Part shown: one piece after another, positions 8,394-17,553 of the stretch
Numbering within the stretch: position 1 is the stretch's first letter
Layout: every line of letters starts with the position of its first letter
NCBI GenBank assembly: GCA_900759445.1
Contig: CAAEVH010000017.1
Coordinates: forward strand, 1-21,794
Source: an uncultured Raoultella sp.
Lineage (GTDB): Bacteria > Pseudomonadota > Gammaproteobacteria > Enterobacterales > Enterobacteriaceae
Reading direction: 5' to 3'
DNA length: 21,794 nt
Notes under the pieces: model-generated
What the model was told of the DNA's origin: nothing
The model's database searches: none
The model's input: the letters and a program-made list of their open reading frames with translations, nothing else
Translations under genes and position numbers: made by a program

Positions 8394-8410
8394 TCGCCCC
8401 GAGAGATCCG

Positions 8411-9859
8411 TTAACGCCGCCAGCGTCGCAGCAGGCGGCTACGTAACCCGGTATCAAAGCGCCAGATATGATCGAAGATGCGCATGATGCCGGGTTTGCC
8501 ATGGACAGACATCGCTACCGCATGAAAGCGATGATGATGCTTACGCTGTAGCTCCCCCACCTTATTGATCACCTCATCCGGCAGCCGCTGGGCAATAAAA
8601 TCAGAAATCACCACCGCATCGGCATCGACCCACTGCGGGTTTTGCATTCGCTCAATGATGGAACGGAAACAGCTGGCTAAATCCGTACCGCCGCGAAAAC
8701 GCTGGCTCAGGAAGCGGATCGCCTGCTCCAGACCCTGCGGGCCCGTCAGCTCGTAATGCACGACCTCACTGGAGAAAAGCATAATAAAGCAGCGGCGATT
8801 GTCCGCCAGCGCCACCCGCATTAATGCCAGGCAAAACGCCTTGGCGCACTGTTCGTTGAAACCGCCCATCGAGCCGGAAGTATCGACGCAGACGATAAAA
8901 GGTCCGCGTGGCTGTTCGTCAACATCTTGTCGGGTCACCGGCCTCTCGGTGATTTTTTCCCGCCAGGCGTCGCCATGTAGCCGATAGGTCAGCAGCTGCT
9001 TTTCTACCAGCTTGCGATAGAACTCGAATTCCAGTTCAGTGATCCCCAGCGTCGCCAGCTCCGGCGGCAGCAGGCGCAGGATATCGTCGCTCTGTTGTAG
9101 GCCATCAACCTGTTCCGGTACCGTTGCCGGCTCACGAACCAGGCTGCGAAAGGCTTCCATCGGCGCATCCTTTTTCGGTACCGATTTGGCTTCCCGCGAG
9201 CGGCCTAACTGCTCAGCCAGCTGCATCAGCTCCGGCTGCTGGCTGAGAAAGTCACCGTAGCGAACGATCAGCTGATAGTCGCCGCGCTTCAGCTCGCCTG
9301 CGCTCATATCCCACAGCCGGCCCGCGGCGTTATCGTTTTCCACCAGCACCGGTTCCAGCTGTCCGCTCAGGGTCATCCTCTCCTGGACTTCACTCAGCAG
9401 CTGATCGCGTTCTTCATCCAGCAGCTGCTGGTTGAGTGTGGTTGCCTGCACCACCAGACTCAGACGCCAGCGCTGTAAAAACAGGGTATGTAGTGCGGGC
9501 GTGAAGGTCGCATTGTCATCCACCAGCTGTTGCGCCTGGGCGGCAAACGGCGAGTGCAGCTGATGCAGCTGGCCAAGGATCTGCGGGAGCTGCACGATGA
9601 ACTGCGAGGTGGAGAGCAACTGCGATCGCTGATAGTTCTGGACTTCAACATCCAGCTCCGGCGGGATCGGCGTCTCTTTGAGTCGTGCTCTGACGGCTTC
9701 CCGCCAGCGCGGAATATCGGCGGCGATAATATTCTTCAGGCGCGGAAATTTTTCGAAGAACACGGCAAGCTGAGGAGAGGCCAGCAGCGCCAGCAGCATC
9801 TCTTCGATCATCCCCTCTTCGCTGACTGCCAGCATGACATTCAGCATATCCAGCGTCAT
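8411..9859 (-). CDS. viaA: VWA-domain partner of RavA ATPase
   Basis: The 482-residue product is one residue shorter than E. coli ViaA (YieM) and similar throughout. The long N-terminal part (about 1-310) is helical and glutamine/leucine rich. The C-terminal von Willebrand A domain has an intact metal-ion site, DTSGSM at residues 326-331, with [10 protein letters not shown] and SDFIA as further MIDAS elements. ViaA binds and stimulates RavA; the pair has been linked to respiratory complexes and to aminoglycoside sensitivity in E. coli. The ATG overlaps the ravA stop codon as ATGA, so the two are translationally coupled and likely made in a fixed ratio. Confidence 0.96.
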   Translation of the reverse strand: MTLDMLNVMLAVSEEGMIEEMLLALLASPQLAVFFEKFPRLKNIIAADIPRWREAVRARLKETPIPPELDVEVQNYQRSQLLSTSQFIVQLPQILGQLHQLHSPFAAQAQQLVDDNATFTPALHTLFLQRWRLSLVVQATTLNQQLLDEERDQLLSEVQERMTLSGQLEPVLVENDNAAGRLWDMSAGELKRGDYQLIVRYGDFLSQQPELMQLAEQLGRSREAKSVPKKDAPMEAFRSLVREPATVPEQVDGLQQSDDILRLLPPELATLGITELEFEFYRKLVEKQLLTYRLHGDAWREKITERPVTRQDVDEQPRGPFIVCVDTSGSMGGFNEQCAKAFCLALMRVALADNRRCFIMLFSSEVVHYELTGPQGLEQAIRFLSQRFRGGTDLASCFRSIIERMQNPQWVDADAVVISDFIAQRLPDEVINKVGELQRKHHHRFHAVAMSVHGKPGIMRIFDHIWRFDTGLRSRLLRRWRR

Positions 9860-11355
9860 GGCTGTCGCGCCTGTTTAATCTGCGTGCCGACGTCCTGCAG
9901 GCTGGCTTCAATACGTCCTAGCCAGTCACCGGGAATAAACAGACATTTTTGCTGTTCGCTAAAGCGGTTATGTTGCTGGTGCCACTCGTCATCCAGCGCT
10001 TCCAGCTGCTGGCGGATTTCGGCCGGCATGTTTTCTTGCGATTCGCTGCCGGGCAGCGAAAGGCGGGAGCCTTGCAGGCTGACGTCGCGAACGACCAGAT
10101 GCTGGCTGGCATCGACATCGATATTCAGCTGCTGGGCGAAACCAATTCCGTTAAGCTTGCCGCGGATTTCACCGCCTTTTTCCAGCCAGTGCGAGAGCTC
10201 TTCGCGGACGAAGGTTATATGAATAACTTCCATATCGTGCAGCTTAAGCGGCTGCTGGAGCAGCAGGGTCAGCGTGGTATCCTTGAGTTCAGACGGTAAT
10301 TCATAATGCGGTTTACGGCTGAACATCCCGCCGAGGCGCGTGACCTTCAGCGCGGTTTTGTCGCTGTGCTGCTGTTGGATTTGGATGCGTCTTTGGGTTA
10401 TGGCGCCCAGTTTGGTCAGCATTGCCTGCTGTTGCCAGGCATGGCTGGTCATCAAGGTTTCCAGCTGCTGTGACATCAGATTCATGCTTTCGATATCGTG
10501 CCACAGGCAATCTTTCAGCAAAATCAGATCGATAGGGGCAATGGTATCCCGGCTGCTGAAGAAGGCGCTGGCCTGCAGCAGACGAATGGCCTTTTTCCAG
10601 CGCCGATCCGAGACATAAGGCGAACCCGATAACGTATCCAGCTGCTGGCGGAGCTGGAAGATAAGCTCAAACACGCTGTCCGGTAGCTTCACGGCGCTGA
10701 TATCCTGCTGCCACTGCCGGAACTCTTCGTCGCTGACCTGCAGGCTGGCAGGGACCGGGTTGCTGTTTTCATCCTGCTGGCTTATCAGCATCGAGCGGAA
10801 GTTCGTTTTATCCTGGACCTTATCCAGCCATAAACGGATGAGCATGCGATCGTACAGCGCTTCAAGGCTGCTGTCCGCTTCCGGTAATTCGTTTGAGGCC
10901 GCCACCAGCAGGCGCATGGGGATTTTTTCTTCTTTCGCCCCGTTGCGGAACTGACGTTCGTTGATTGCCGTCAGTAAGGTGTTGAGGATAGCCGGGCCGG
11001 CTTTCCAGATTTCATCGAGGAAGACGATTTCGGCTTCCGGAAGATAGCCTGTCGTCAGGCGCTCGTAGCGTCCTTCATCCTTCAGCGCCTGGATGGAGAG
11101 GGGGCCAAAAACCTCTTCCGGAGTAGAAAAGCGGGTCATCAGGTATTCAAAAGCGCGGGCTTGCTGAAAGGCGAATTTGAGGCGGCGGGCGATCAGGCTT
11201 TTAGCGATACCTGGCGGACCGAGTAAAAAAACGCTTTCGCCGCTGAGTGCGGCAAGCAGGCAGAGTCGTATCGCGTGACTGCGTTCGAACAAACCTTTTT
11301 CGAGGGAGGCGCTGAGCCGGGAAATTCTTTCTGTCAGTAAATGTGATTGAGCCAT
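9856..11355 (-). CDS. ravA: MoxR-family AAA+ ATPase RavA
   Basis: The 499-residue product is one residue longer than E. coli RavA (YieN). The AAA+ core has Walker A GPPGIAKS (46-53), Walker B VFLDEI (111-116) and a sensor-1 stretch [11 protein letters not shown]. After the AAA+ lid comes the RavA-specific LARA region in the C-terminal half, with many glutamines. In E. coli the hexamer binds the inducible lysine decarboxylase (CadA/LdcI) and works with ViaA. No cad gene is in this window. It is the first gene of the ravA-viaA operon and is divergent from kup across 217 bases. Confidence 0.96.
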   Translation of the reverse strand: MAQSHLLTERISRLSASLEKGLFERSHAIRLCLLAALSGESVFLLGPPGIAKSLIARRLKFAFQQARAFEYLMTRFSTPEEVFGPLSIQALKDEGRYERLTTGYLPEAEIVFLDEIWKAGPAILNTLLTAINERQFRNGAKEEKIPMRLLVAASNELPEADSSLEALYDRMLIRLWLDKVQDKTNFRSMLISQQDENSNPVPASLQVSDEEFRQWQQDISAVKLPDSVFELIFQLRQQLDTLSGSPYVSDRRWKKAIRLLQASAFFSSRDTIAPIDLILLKDCLWHDIESMNLMSQQLETLMTSHAWQQQAMLTKLGAITQRRIQIQQQHSDKTALKVTRLGGMFSRKPHYELPSELKDTTLTLLLQQPLKLHDMEVIHITFVREELSHWLEKGGEIRGKLNGIGFAQQLNIDVDASQHLVVRDVSLQGSRLSLPGSESQENMPAEIRQQLEALDDEWHQQHNRFSEQQKCLFIPGDWLGRIEASLQDVGTQIKQARQP

Positions 11356-11395
11356 AATTGAGTTGCGTGCTTTTTCATGTGTCGTTATTGATTCG

Positions 11396-11423
11396 AGTAT
11401 AGATGTTTGATTAGGGATGGTAA
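11396..11423 (-). promoter_or_regulatory. Putative ravA-viaA promoter, sigma-S-like
   Basis: On the minus strand TATACT (11396-11401) lies about 40 bases before the ravA ATG. It is preceded by a C (CTATACT), the extended -10 favoured by RpoS holoenzyme. A partial -35 TTACCA (11418-11423) is 16 bases upstream. E. coli ravA-viaA is reported as RpoS dependent, which agrees. The site is predicted from pattern only. Confidence 0.5.
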
Positions 11424-11572
11424 TAGCCTGAAGAATCGATTTATTTTCTTTGAGCCAGGTTAATATGATGTTTGTTAGGGGTACGATTCAGCAAATAATC
11501 GTGCATACTGTGCGCTTTTTGTGGGCCAAGGGACTAGGCACACATTTGTTTTATAAACGAAAAGACTAGTCT
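11424..11572. other. ravA-kup divergent spacer, kup leader
   Basis: This is the kup side of the 217-base gap between ravA and kup. A possible kup -10 box CATACT (11504-11509) has no good -35 partner. The last ten bases before the kup ATG (11563-11572) are the perfect palindrome AGACTAGTCT, and no clear Shine-Dalgarno is present. No small gene was recognised. Confidence 0.45.
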
Positions 11573-13441
11573 ATGAGCACTGATAATAAGCAATCGTTGC
11601 CAGCAATAACGCTGGCGGCTATCGGCGTGGTATACGGAGATATCGGTACCAGTCCGCTGTATACACTTCGGGAATGTCTGTCTGGTCAGTTTGGGTTTGG
11701 CGTTGAACGTGATGCTGTTTTTGGCTTTCTGTCGCTAATATTCTGGCTGTTGATCTTTACCGTATCACTCAAATATATCACCTTCGTAATGCGCGCAGAT
11801 AACGCCGGTGAAGGGGGGATCCTGACGCTGATGTCGCTGGCGGGGCGTAATACGTCTGCGCGAATGACGTCGGTTCTGGTTATTCTTGGCCTGATCGGCG
11901 GCAGCTTCTTCTATGGTGAAGTGGTGATTACGCCAGCGATTTCGGTCATGTCGGCGATTGAAGGGCTGGAAATTATCGCCCCTAATCTGGATACCTGGAT
12001 TGTCCCCATCTCCATTATCGTGTTGACGCTGCTGTTTGCTATCCAGAAGCACGGGACCAGTATGGTCGGCAAGCTGTTCGCGCCGATTATGCTGATTTGG
12101 TTCCTGCTGCTGGCGGTGCTGGGCGCGCGCAGCATTATCGCCAACCCGGAAGTGCTGCAGGCGCTAAACCCTTACTGGGCGGTTCATTTCTTCCTTGAAT
12201 ATAAAACCGTCTCTTTTGTTGCGCTGGGCGCGGTGGTGCTGTCCATTACCGGTGTCGAAGCGCTGTATGCGGATATGGGGCACTTTGGCAAACTACCGAT
12301 TCGCCTGGCCTGGTTTTCGGTGGTGCTGCCCTCGCTGGTGCTGAACTACTTCGGCCAGGGAGCGCTGCTGTTGCAGCACCCGGAAGCGATCAAAAACCCC
12401 TTCTTCCTGCTGGCTCCTGAATGGGCGCTGATTCCGATGCTGATCATTGCGGCGCTGGCGACGGTTATCGCCTCGCAGGCGGTAATTTCCGGAGTCTTCT
12501 CGCTGACTCGCCAGGCGGTTCGTCTGGGATATCTGTCGCCGATGCGGATTATTCATACCTCGGAAATGGAGTCCGGACAGATCTATATTCCGTTCATCAA
12601 CTGGCTGCTGTATGTCTCGGTGGTCATCGTGATTATCAACTTCGAGCACTCTTCGAACCTCGCGGCGGCGTACGGGATCGCGGTAACGGGAACCATGGTA
12701 TTGACCACGATTCTCTTCACTACGGTCGCACGTAAAAACTGGCGCTGGAATAAGTTCGTTGTCGCGCTGCTCCTGATCGCCTTTATGAGCATTGATTTTC
12801 CGCTGTTCTCGGCCAACCTCGATAAGATTGTTTCCGGCGGCTGGCTGCCGTTAACGCTGGGTCTGGTGATGTTCACCGTGATGACGACCTGGAAAAGCGA
12901 GCGTTTCCGTCTGCTGCGTCGGATGCATGAACACGGTAACTCTCTGGAAGCGATGATCTCTTCCCTCGAGAAATCACCGCCGGTTCGCGTACCGGGGACT
13001 GCCGTATATATGTCCCGTGCGCTGAACGTGATTCCGTTTGCCCTGCTGCATAACCTTAAGCACAACAAGGTGCTGCATGAACGCGTGATTCTGCTGACGC
13101 TGCGTACTGAAGATGCGCCTTATGTGCATAACGTCCGCCGGGTGCAGATCGAGCAGATTTCGCCGTCGTTCTGGCGCGTGGTGGCCAGCTACGGCTGGCG
13201 CGAAACGCCAAACGTGGAAGAGGTGTTCCACCGCTGCGGGCTGGAAGGTCTGAGCTGCCGGATGATGGAAACCTCGTTCTTTATGTCGCATGAATCGCTG
13301 ATTATCGGCAAACGGCCATGGTATTTGCGTCTGCGTGGAAAACTGTACCTCCTGCTCCAGCGTAACGCCCTGAGGGCGCCGGATCAGTTTGAAATCCCGC
13401 CAAACCGGGTGATTGAACTCGGTACCCAGGTCGAAATCTGA
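11573..13441 (+). CDS. kup: Low-affinity potassium uptake protein (KUP/HAK/KT family)
   Basis: The 622-residue product is the same length as E. coli Kup (TrkD). It is a proton-coupled potassium (and caesium) symporter of the inner membrane. The family signature [16 protein letters not shown] lies at about residues 19-34 in the first membrane helix. About twelve hydrophobic segments follow up to residue 450, including [20 protein letters not shown] and [14 protein letters not shown]. The hydrophilic C-terminal domain (about 450-622) is cytoplasmic. It is a single-gene unit with its own strong terminator. The Shine-Dalgarno is weak, which could keep expression low, in line with the modest constitutive role of Kup in E. 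coli. Confidence 0.97.
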   Translation: MSTDNKQSLPAITLAAIGVVYGDIGTSPLYTLRECLSGQFGFGVERDAVFGFLSLIFWLLIFTVSLKYITFVMRADNAGEGGILTLMSLAGRNTSARMTSVLVILGLIGGSFFYGEVVITPAISVMSAIEGLEIIAPNLDTWIVPISIIVLTLLFAIQKHGTSMVGKLFAPIMLIWFLLLAVLGARSIIANPEVLQALNPYWAVHFFLEYKTVSFVALGAVVLSITGVEALYADMGHFGKLPIRLAWFSVVLPSLVLNYFGQGALLLQHPEAIKNPFFLLAPEWALIPMLIIAALATVIASQAVISGVFSLTRQAVRLGYLSPMRIIHTSEMESGQIYIPFINWLLYVSVVIVIINFEHSSNLAAAYGIAVTGTMVLTTILFTTVARKNWRWNKFVVALLLIAFMSIDFPLFSANLDKIVSGGWLPLTLGLVMFTVMTTWKSERFRLLRRMHEHGNSLEAMISSLEKSPPVRVPGTAVYMSRALNVIPFALLHNLKHNKVLHERVILLTLRTEDAPYVHNVRRVQIEQISPSFWRVVASYGWRETPNVEEVFHRCGLEGLSCRMMETSFFMSHESLIIGKRPWYLRLRGKLYLLLQRNALRAPDQFEIPPNRVIELGTQVEI

Positions 13442-13449
13442 TGCTCTGA

Positions 13450-13476
13450 AGCCCTTCCGCGTGAAGGGCTTTTTTT
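13450..13476 (+). terminator. kup intrinsic terminator
   Basis: AGCCCTTC (13450-13457) and GAAGGGCT (13463-13470) form a perfect 8-bp stem with a five-base loop CGCGT, followed by a run of T residues (13470-13476). It begins nine bases after the kup stop codon and insulates kup from the rbs control region. Confidence 0.95.
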
Positions 13477-13514
13477 GGTTTTTTGCCCCGCTTCACTTTT
13501 CCTTCCCGGCGTTT

Positions 13515-13527
13515 GCGAAACGTTTCG
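13515..13527. promoter_or_regulatory. Second RbsR-like operator upstream of the rbs promoter
   Basis: GCGAAACGTTTCG shares all 13 bases with the core of the main RbsR operator. Its centre is 78 bp upstream of the main site, and it overlaps the predicted CRP site. It could be an auxiliary RbsR site or a site for another LacI-family protein. It does not fit the PurR consensus outside the AAACGTTT core. Confidence 0.5.
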
Positions 13528-13539
13528 ATGGCGATCACA
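13524..13539 (+). promoter_or_regulatory. CRP site of the rbs operon
   Basis: TTCGA-TGGCGA-TCACA has one perfect CRP half site (TCACA), one matching at three of five positions, and a 6-base gap. Its centre lies about 60 bases before the predicted start point, the class I position known for the E. coli rbs promoter. This gives catabolite control of ribose use. Confidence 0.6.
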
Positions 13540-13556
13540 TTTCTCTCTTCTGGTGA

Positions 13557-13585
13557 TGGTTTTTCATGCGTGTATTGACAATACT
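13557..13585 (+). promoter_or_regulatory. Predicted rbs operon promoter
   Basis: A poor -35 (TGGTTT, 13557-13562), a 17-base spacer and a fair -10 (AATACT, 13580-13585) give a start near 13592. This places the CRP centre at about -60 and the RbsR operator at about +8, which is coherent for a CRP-dependent, RbsR-repressed promoter. The boxes themselves are weak, so the exact start is uncertain. The TTGACA at 13575-13580 has no -10 partner. Confidence 0.45.
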
Positions 13586-13591
13586 TGCGAC

Positions 13592-13607
13592 AGCGAAACG
13601 TTTCGCT
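13592..13607. promoter_or_regulatory. RbsR operator
   Basis: AGCGAAACGTTTCGCT is a perfect 16-bp palindrome and is the same core as the E. coli rbs operator bound by RbsR. It lies 20 bases before the rbsD ATG, where a bound repressor would block initiation. Ribose releases RbsR. Confidence 0.88.
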
Positions 13608-13626
13608 AATGGAGCAAAAGAGAAAA

Positions 13627-14046
13627 ATGAAAAAAGGCACCGTACTTAACGCTGATATTTCTTCGGTTATCTCCCGCCTGGGTCATACCGATACGCTGGT
13701 GGTCTGCGATGCCGGTTTACCGGTTCCCCGCAGCAGCACGCGCATCGATATGGCATTAACCCAGGGCGTTCCCTCCTTTATGCAGGTTCTGGAGGTGGTG
13801 ACGGCGGAAATGCAGGTTGAGGCGGCGATCCTGGCGGAAGAGATAAAGACACACAATCCGCAGCTCCATGCGACGTTGCTCACTCACCTTGAGCTGCTGC
13901 AGCAACACCAGGGAAATACCATTGAAATTCGTTACACCAGTCATGAGCAGTTTAAAAAACAAACCGCAGATAGTCAGGCGGTGATTCGCAGCGGGGAGTG
14001 TTCCCCGTATGCGAACGTTATTCTCTGTGCCGGCGTGACGTTCTGA
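13627..14046 (+). CDS. rbsD: D-ribose pyranase
   Basis: The 139-residue product from the ATG at 13627 ([20 protein letters not shown]) has the E. coli length. It converts beta-D-ribopyranose to the furanose form that RbsK phosphorylates, and the family forms decamers. The catalytic-site His20 and Asp28 are in [16 protein letters not shown]. The C-terminal [18 protein letters not shown] is also conserved. The frame is open upstream and another ATG occurs at 13609, but that one lies against the operator. GGAG (13611-13614) lies upstream at a rather long 12-base spacing. It is the first gene of rbsDACBKR, 10 bases before rbsA. Confidence 0.95.
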   Translation: MKKGTVLNADISSVISRLGHTDTLVVCDAGLPVPRSSTRIDMALTQGVPSFMQVLEVVTAEMQVEAAILAEEIKTHNPQLHATLLTHLELLQQHQGNTIEIRYTSHEQFKKQTADSQAVIRSGECSPYANVILCAGVTF

Positions 14047-14056
14047 GGTCGCCGAT

Positions 14057-15562
14057 ATGGAAGCCTTATTGCAATTAAAAGGGATCGATAAAGCGTTCCC
14101 TGGCGTTAAGGCGCTCTCCGGCGCCTCGCTCAATGTCTATGCTGGCCGCGTGATGGCGCTGGTCGGTGAAAACGGTGCCGGCAAATCCACCATGATGAAG
14201 GTGCTGACCGGTATCTATACCCGCGATGCCGGCTCGCTGTTGTGGCTCGGCAAAGAGGTCACCTTCAACGGACCGAAATCCTCCCAGGAAGCCGGTATCG
14301 GCATTATTCACCAGGAACTCAACCTGATCCCACAACTGACGATCGCGGAAAACATTTTCCTCGGTCGTGAGTTCGTCAACCGGTTTGGCAAAATCGACTG
14401 GAAAACGATGTATGCCGAAGCCGACAAACTGCTGGCAAAGCTGAATTTACGCTTTAACAGCCAGAAGCTGGTGGGCGATCTGTCGATTGGCGATCAGCAG
14501 ATGGTTGAAATCGCCAAGGTGCTGAGCTTTGAGTCGAAGGTCATCATTATGGATGAGCCAACGGACGCATTGACCGATACCGAAACGGAATCTCTGTTCC
14601 GCGTCATCCGCGAGCTGAAAGCGCAGGGGCGCGGGATTGTTTATATCTCCCACCGTATGAAAGAGATCTTCGAGATTTGCGATGATGTGACGGTCTTTCG
14701 CGACGGGCAGTTTATCGCCGAGCGCGAGGTCGCCAGTCTGAATGAAGATCTGCTGATCGAAATGATGGTTGGCCGCAAGCTGGAAGATCAGTATCCGCAC
14801 CTGGATAAAGCGCCCGGTACGGTTCGTCTGAAGGTGGACAACCTGTGCGGGCCGGGTGTTGAAAATGTGACTTTTTCCCTCCGTCAGGGCGAAATTCTCG
14901 GCGTCGCCGGGCTGATGGGGGCCGGGCGAACGGAGTTGATGAAGGTGCTGTACGGCGCGCTGCCGCGCACCAGCGGTTCCGTCACGCTCGACGGCCATGA
15001 AGTGGTGACCCGTTCCCCTCAGGATGGTCTGGCAAACGGGATTGTCTATATCTCCGAAGACCGCAAGCGTGATGGCTTAGTGCTCGGTATGTCGGTGAAA
15101 GAAAACATGTCGTTAACGGCGCTGCGCTATTTCAGCCATGCTGGTGGCCGCCTGAAGCACAAAGATGAGCAGCAGGCGGTGAGCGATTTTATCCGCCTGT
15201 TCAATGTGAAAACGCCGTCGATGGAACAGGCAATAGGCCTGCTCTCCGGTGGTAACCAGCAAAAAGTGGCCATCGCCCGCGGGCTGATGACGCGGCCGAA
15301 GGTGCTGATCCTTGATGAACCGACCCGCGGCGTGGACGTTGGTGCGAAGAAAGAGATCTATCAGCTGATCAACCAGTTTAAAGCCGATGGTCTGAGCATC
15401 ATTCTGGTCTCTTCGGAGATGCCGGAAGTGCTGGGCATGAGCGATCGCATCATGGTGATGCATGAAGGGCATCTCGGCGGTGAGTTCACACGCGAGCAGG
15501 CCACCCAGGAAGTATTGATGGCTGCCGCTGTGGGCAAGCTTAACCGTGTGAATCAGGAGTAA
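14057..15562 (+). CDS. rbsA: Ribose ABC transporter, dual ATP-binding subunit
   Basis: The 501-residue product carries two fused ABC domains, as in E. coli RbsA. Domain 1 has Walker [10 protein letters not shown] (37-45), signature [13 protein letters not shown] and Walker [12 protein letters not shown]. Domain 2 has a degenerate Walker [10 protein letters not shown] with Arg in place of Lys, but a full signature [14 protein letters not shown] and Walker [15 protein letters not shown]. This asymmetry is typical for the family, so it is not damage. The protein energises uptake through RbsC on the cytoplasmic face. The ATG is 10 bases after the rbsD stop codon, and rbsC begins 5 bases after this gene. 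Confidence 0.97.
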   Translation: MEALLQLKGIDKAFPGVKALSGASLNVYAGRVMALVGENGAGKSTMMKVLTGIYTRDAGSLLWLGKEVTFNGPKSSQEAGIGIIHQELNLIPQLTIAENIFLGREFVNRFGKIDWKTMYAEADKLLAKLNLRFNSQKLVGDLSIGDQQMVEIAKVLSFESKVIIMDEPTDALTDTETESLFRVIRELKAQGRGIVYISHRMKEIFEICDDVTVFRDGQFIAEREVASLNEDLLIEMMVGRKLEDQYPHLDKAPGTVRLKVDNLCGPGVENVTFSLRQGEILGVAGLMGAGRTELMKVLYGALPRTSGSVTLDGHEVVTRSPQDGLANGIVYISEDRKRDGLVLGMSVKENMSLTALRYFSHAGGRLKHKDEQQAVSDFIRLFNVKTPSMEQAIGLLSGGNQQKVAIARGLMTRPKVLILDEPTRGVDVGAKKEIYQLINQFKADGLSIILVSSEMPEVLGMSDRIMVMHEGHLGGEFTREQATQEVLMAAAVGKLNRVNQE

Positions 15563-15567
15563 AAAAG

Positions 15568-16533
15568 ATGACAACCCAGGCTGTTACTGGTCGCCGCTAT
15601 TTCACAAAAGCATGGCTGATGGAGCAAAAGTCGTTGATTGCCCTGCTGGTGCTGATAGCGATTGTTTCGACCATGAGCCCCAACTTTTTTACCGTAAATA
15701 ACCTCTTCAATATCCTGCAGCAGACGTCGGTCAACGCCATTATGGCCGTCGGAATGACGCTGGTCATTCTGACCTCGGGGATCGACCTGTCCGTCGGCTC
15801 CCTGCTGGCGCTGACCGGTGCGGTTGCGGCATCGATTGTGGGGCTGGAGGTGAATGCGCTGGTAGCGATTGCCGCAGCGCTTGCTTTAGGCGCGGCAATT
15901 GGCGCGGTGACCGGCGTGATTGTGGCGAAAGGGCGTGTTCAGGCCTTTATCGCCACCCTGGTGATGATGCTGCTCCTGCGCGGGGTGACGATGGTGTACA
16001 CCAACGGCAGTCCGGTGAACACCGGGTTTACCGATAACGCCGACCTGTTTGGCTGGTTTGGTATCGGGCGCCCGTTAGGGGTTCCGACGCCGGTATGGAT
16101 TATGGCAATCGTCTTTCTGGCGGCCTGGTACATGCTGCACCATACGCGGCTGGGTCGTTATATCTATGCGCTGGGCGGTAACGAGGCGGCGACCCGCTTA
16201 TCTGGCATCAGCGTCAATAAAGTGAAAATCATCGTCTATTCGTTATGCGGCCTGCTGGCTTCGCTGGCGGGGATTATCGAAGTGGCGCGCCTCTCTTCCG
16301 CGCAGCCGACGGCGGGTACCGGTTATGAACTGGATGCTATCGCGGCGGTTGTGCTCGGCGGCACCAGTCTGGCGGGGGGGAAAGGGCGTATTGTCGGTAC
16401 CTTGATTGGCGCGCTGATCCTTGGCTTCCTGAACAACGGTTTGAATCTATTAGGCGTTTCTTCCTATTACCAGATGATCGTGAAAGCGGTGGTAATTTTG
16501 CTGGCGGTGCTGGTAGACAACAAAAAGCAGTAA
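15568..16533 (+). CDS. rbsC: Ribose ABC transporter permease
   Basis: The 321-residue product has the E. coli length and consists almost entirely of hydrophobic segments (about eight to ten). It forms the membrane channel of the ribose transporter as a dimer with RbsA. Family stretches visible are VGMTLVILTSGIDLSVGSLLAL near residues 60-82 and LDAIAAVVLGGTSLAGGKGRIVGT in the C-terminal third, the latter being the likely ABC-coupling loop region. A good ribosome site (CAGGAG overlapping the rbsA end) precedes it. rbsB starts 27 bases downstream. Confidence 0.97.
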   Translation: MTTQAVTGRRYFTKAWLMEQKSLIALLVLIAIVSTMSPNFFTVNNLFNILQQTSVNAIMAVGMTLVILTSGIDLSVGSLLALTGAVAASIVGLEVNALVAIAAALALGAAIGAVTGVIVAKGRVQAFIATLVMMLLLRGVTMVYTNGSPVNTGFTDNADLFGWFGIGRPLGVPTPVWIMAIVFLAAWYMLHHTRLGRYIYALGGNEAATRLSGISVNKVKIIVYSLCGLLASLAGIIEVARLSSAQPTAGTGYELDAIAAVVLGGTSLAGGKGRIVGTLIGALILGFLNNGLNLLGVSSYYQMIVKAVVILLAVLVDNKKQ

Positions 16534-16560
16534 CTCAGAACTCTACAGGACATCTTAACT

Positions 16561-17451
16561 ATGAATATGAAAAAACTGGCGACCCTGGTCTCTGCTGTGG
16601 CTCTCAGTGCAACCGTCAGCGCCAACGCGATGGCGAAAGATACTATCGCCCTGGTTATCTCTACCCTGAATAACCCGTTCTTTGTTTCCCTGAAAGAGGG
16701 GGCGCAGAAAGAAGCGGACAAACTGGGCTACAACCTTGTCGTACTGGATTCGCAGAACAACCCGGCGAAAGAGCTGGCGAACGTACAGGATTTAACGGTC
16801 CGTGGCGCGAAGCTGCTGCTGATTAACCCTACCGATTCTGATGCGGTAGGTAACGCCGTGAAGATGGCTAACCAGGCGAAGATCCCGGTGATTACCCTCG
16901 ACCGTCAGGCTTCGAAAGGCGATGTCGTCAGCCATATCGCGTCTGATAACGTGCTGGGCGGTAAGATGGCCGGCGACTACATTGCGAAGAAAGCCGGTGA
17001 AGGCGCGAAAGTGATTGAACTGCAGGGTATTGCAGGGACTTCCGCGGCTCGTGAACGTGGTGAGGGCTTTAAGCAGGCCGTTGCCGCGCATAAATTCAAT
17101 GTTCTGGCCAGCCAGCCGGCGGACTTCGACCGTACCAAAGGTCTGAACGTCATGCAGAACCTGCTGACCGCCCATCCTGATGTGAAAGCGGTATTTGCGC
17201 AGAACGATGAAATGGCGCTGGGTGCGCTGCGTGCATTACAAACGGCAGGCAAATCCGATGTGATGGTGGTTGGATTTGACGGTACTCCGGATGGCGAAAA
17301 AGCCGTAAATAGTGGCAAACTGGCAGCGACCATCGCTCAGTTGCCAGAGCAGATCGGCGTGAAAGGCGTCGAAACTGCTGATAAAGTGCTGAAGGGTGAG
17401 AAAGTGGATGCCAGCTATCCGGTTGAGCTGAAGCTGGTCATTAAGCAGTAA
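16561..17451 (+). CDS. rbsB: Periplasmic ribose-binding protein
   Basis: The 296-residue precursor has a clear Sec signal peptide, [25 protein letters not shown], with cleavage expected after Ala25 to give a mature protein beginning KDTIALVIS, as in E. coli. The two-lobed periplasmic binding fold of the LacI/RBP type is seen, with [19 protein letters not shown] and [16 protein letters not shown] conserved. It captures ribose for RbsAC and also signals to the Trg chemoreceptor in E. coli. It is the fourth gene of the operon. The following gap holds a strong hairpin that probably protects or ends the rbsB message and lowers rbsK expression. Confidence 0.97.
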   Translation: MNMKKLATLVSAVALSATVSANAMAKDTIALVISTLNNPFFVSLKEGAQKEADKLGYNLVVLDSQNNPAKELANVQDLTVRGAKLLLINPTDSDAVGNAVKMANQAKIPVITLDRQASKGDVVSHIASDNVLGGKMAGDYIAKKAGEGAKVIELQGIAGTSAARERGEGFKQAVAAHKFNVLASQPADFDRTKGLNVMQNLLTAHPDVKAVFAQNDEMALGALRALQTAGKSDVMVVGFDGTPDGEKAVNSGKLAATIAQLPEQIGVKGVETADKVLKGEKVDASYPVELKLVIKQ

Positions 17452-17537
17452 TATGCGATTCGGGTCGGAAACGGTCCGAGGGACAATATAAAAAAGAAAA
17501 GCAGGGCATGCGCCACCGGAATCCGGTGGCGCGCTTT
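17452..17537 (+). ncRNA. rbsZ: Probable RbsZ-like small RNA from the rbsB 3' untranslated region
   Basis: The rbsB-rbsK gap has a small hairpin TCGGA/TCCGA (17465-17479), then an A-rich single-stranded segment, then a strong GC hairpin (17510-17532). The A-rich segment contains AAAGAAAAGCAG (17493-17504). This is the exact complement of nucleotides 5-16 of the E. coli RybB small RNA as I remember it (5' GCCACUGCUUUUCUUU). As I recall, E. coli RbsZ comes from this gene end and acts as a sponge for RybB. The limits given are approximate, because no promoter or processing site can be read. Confidence 0.55.
17510..17532 (+). terminator. Strong hairpin after rbsB
   Basis: GCGCCACCGG (17510-17519) and CCGGTGGCGC (17523-17532) form a perfect 10-bp stem with the three-base loop AAT. 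It is followed only by GCTTTCCC, so it is a poor classical terminator. A partial terminator or a 3'-end stabiliser explaining high RbsB relative to RbsK and RbsR is more likely. It would also be the 3' end of the proposed small RNA. Confidence 0.7.
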
Positions 17538-17553
17538 CCCGGGAACAGAAATA

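Noticed and set aside
9530..10222. 230-codon plus-strand frame across the viaA-ravA junction
   Set aside because: It is antisense to two conserved proteins, and its Cys/Ser/Arg-rich composition is typical of shadow frames in GC-rich DNA.
14930..14960. Missing Walker A lysine in the second RbsA domain as a mutation
   Set aside because: The GAGRTE form is normal for RbsA and related sugar ATPases, so it is not a defect.
14447..14998. 183-codon minus-strand frame inside rbsA
   Set aside because: Shadow of the conserved RbsA ATPase; His/Gln-rich composition without family resemblance.
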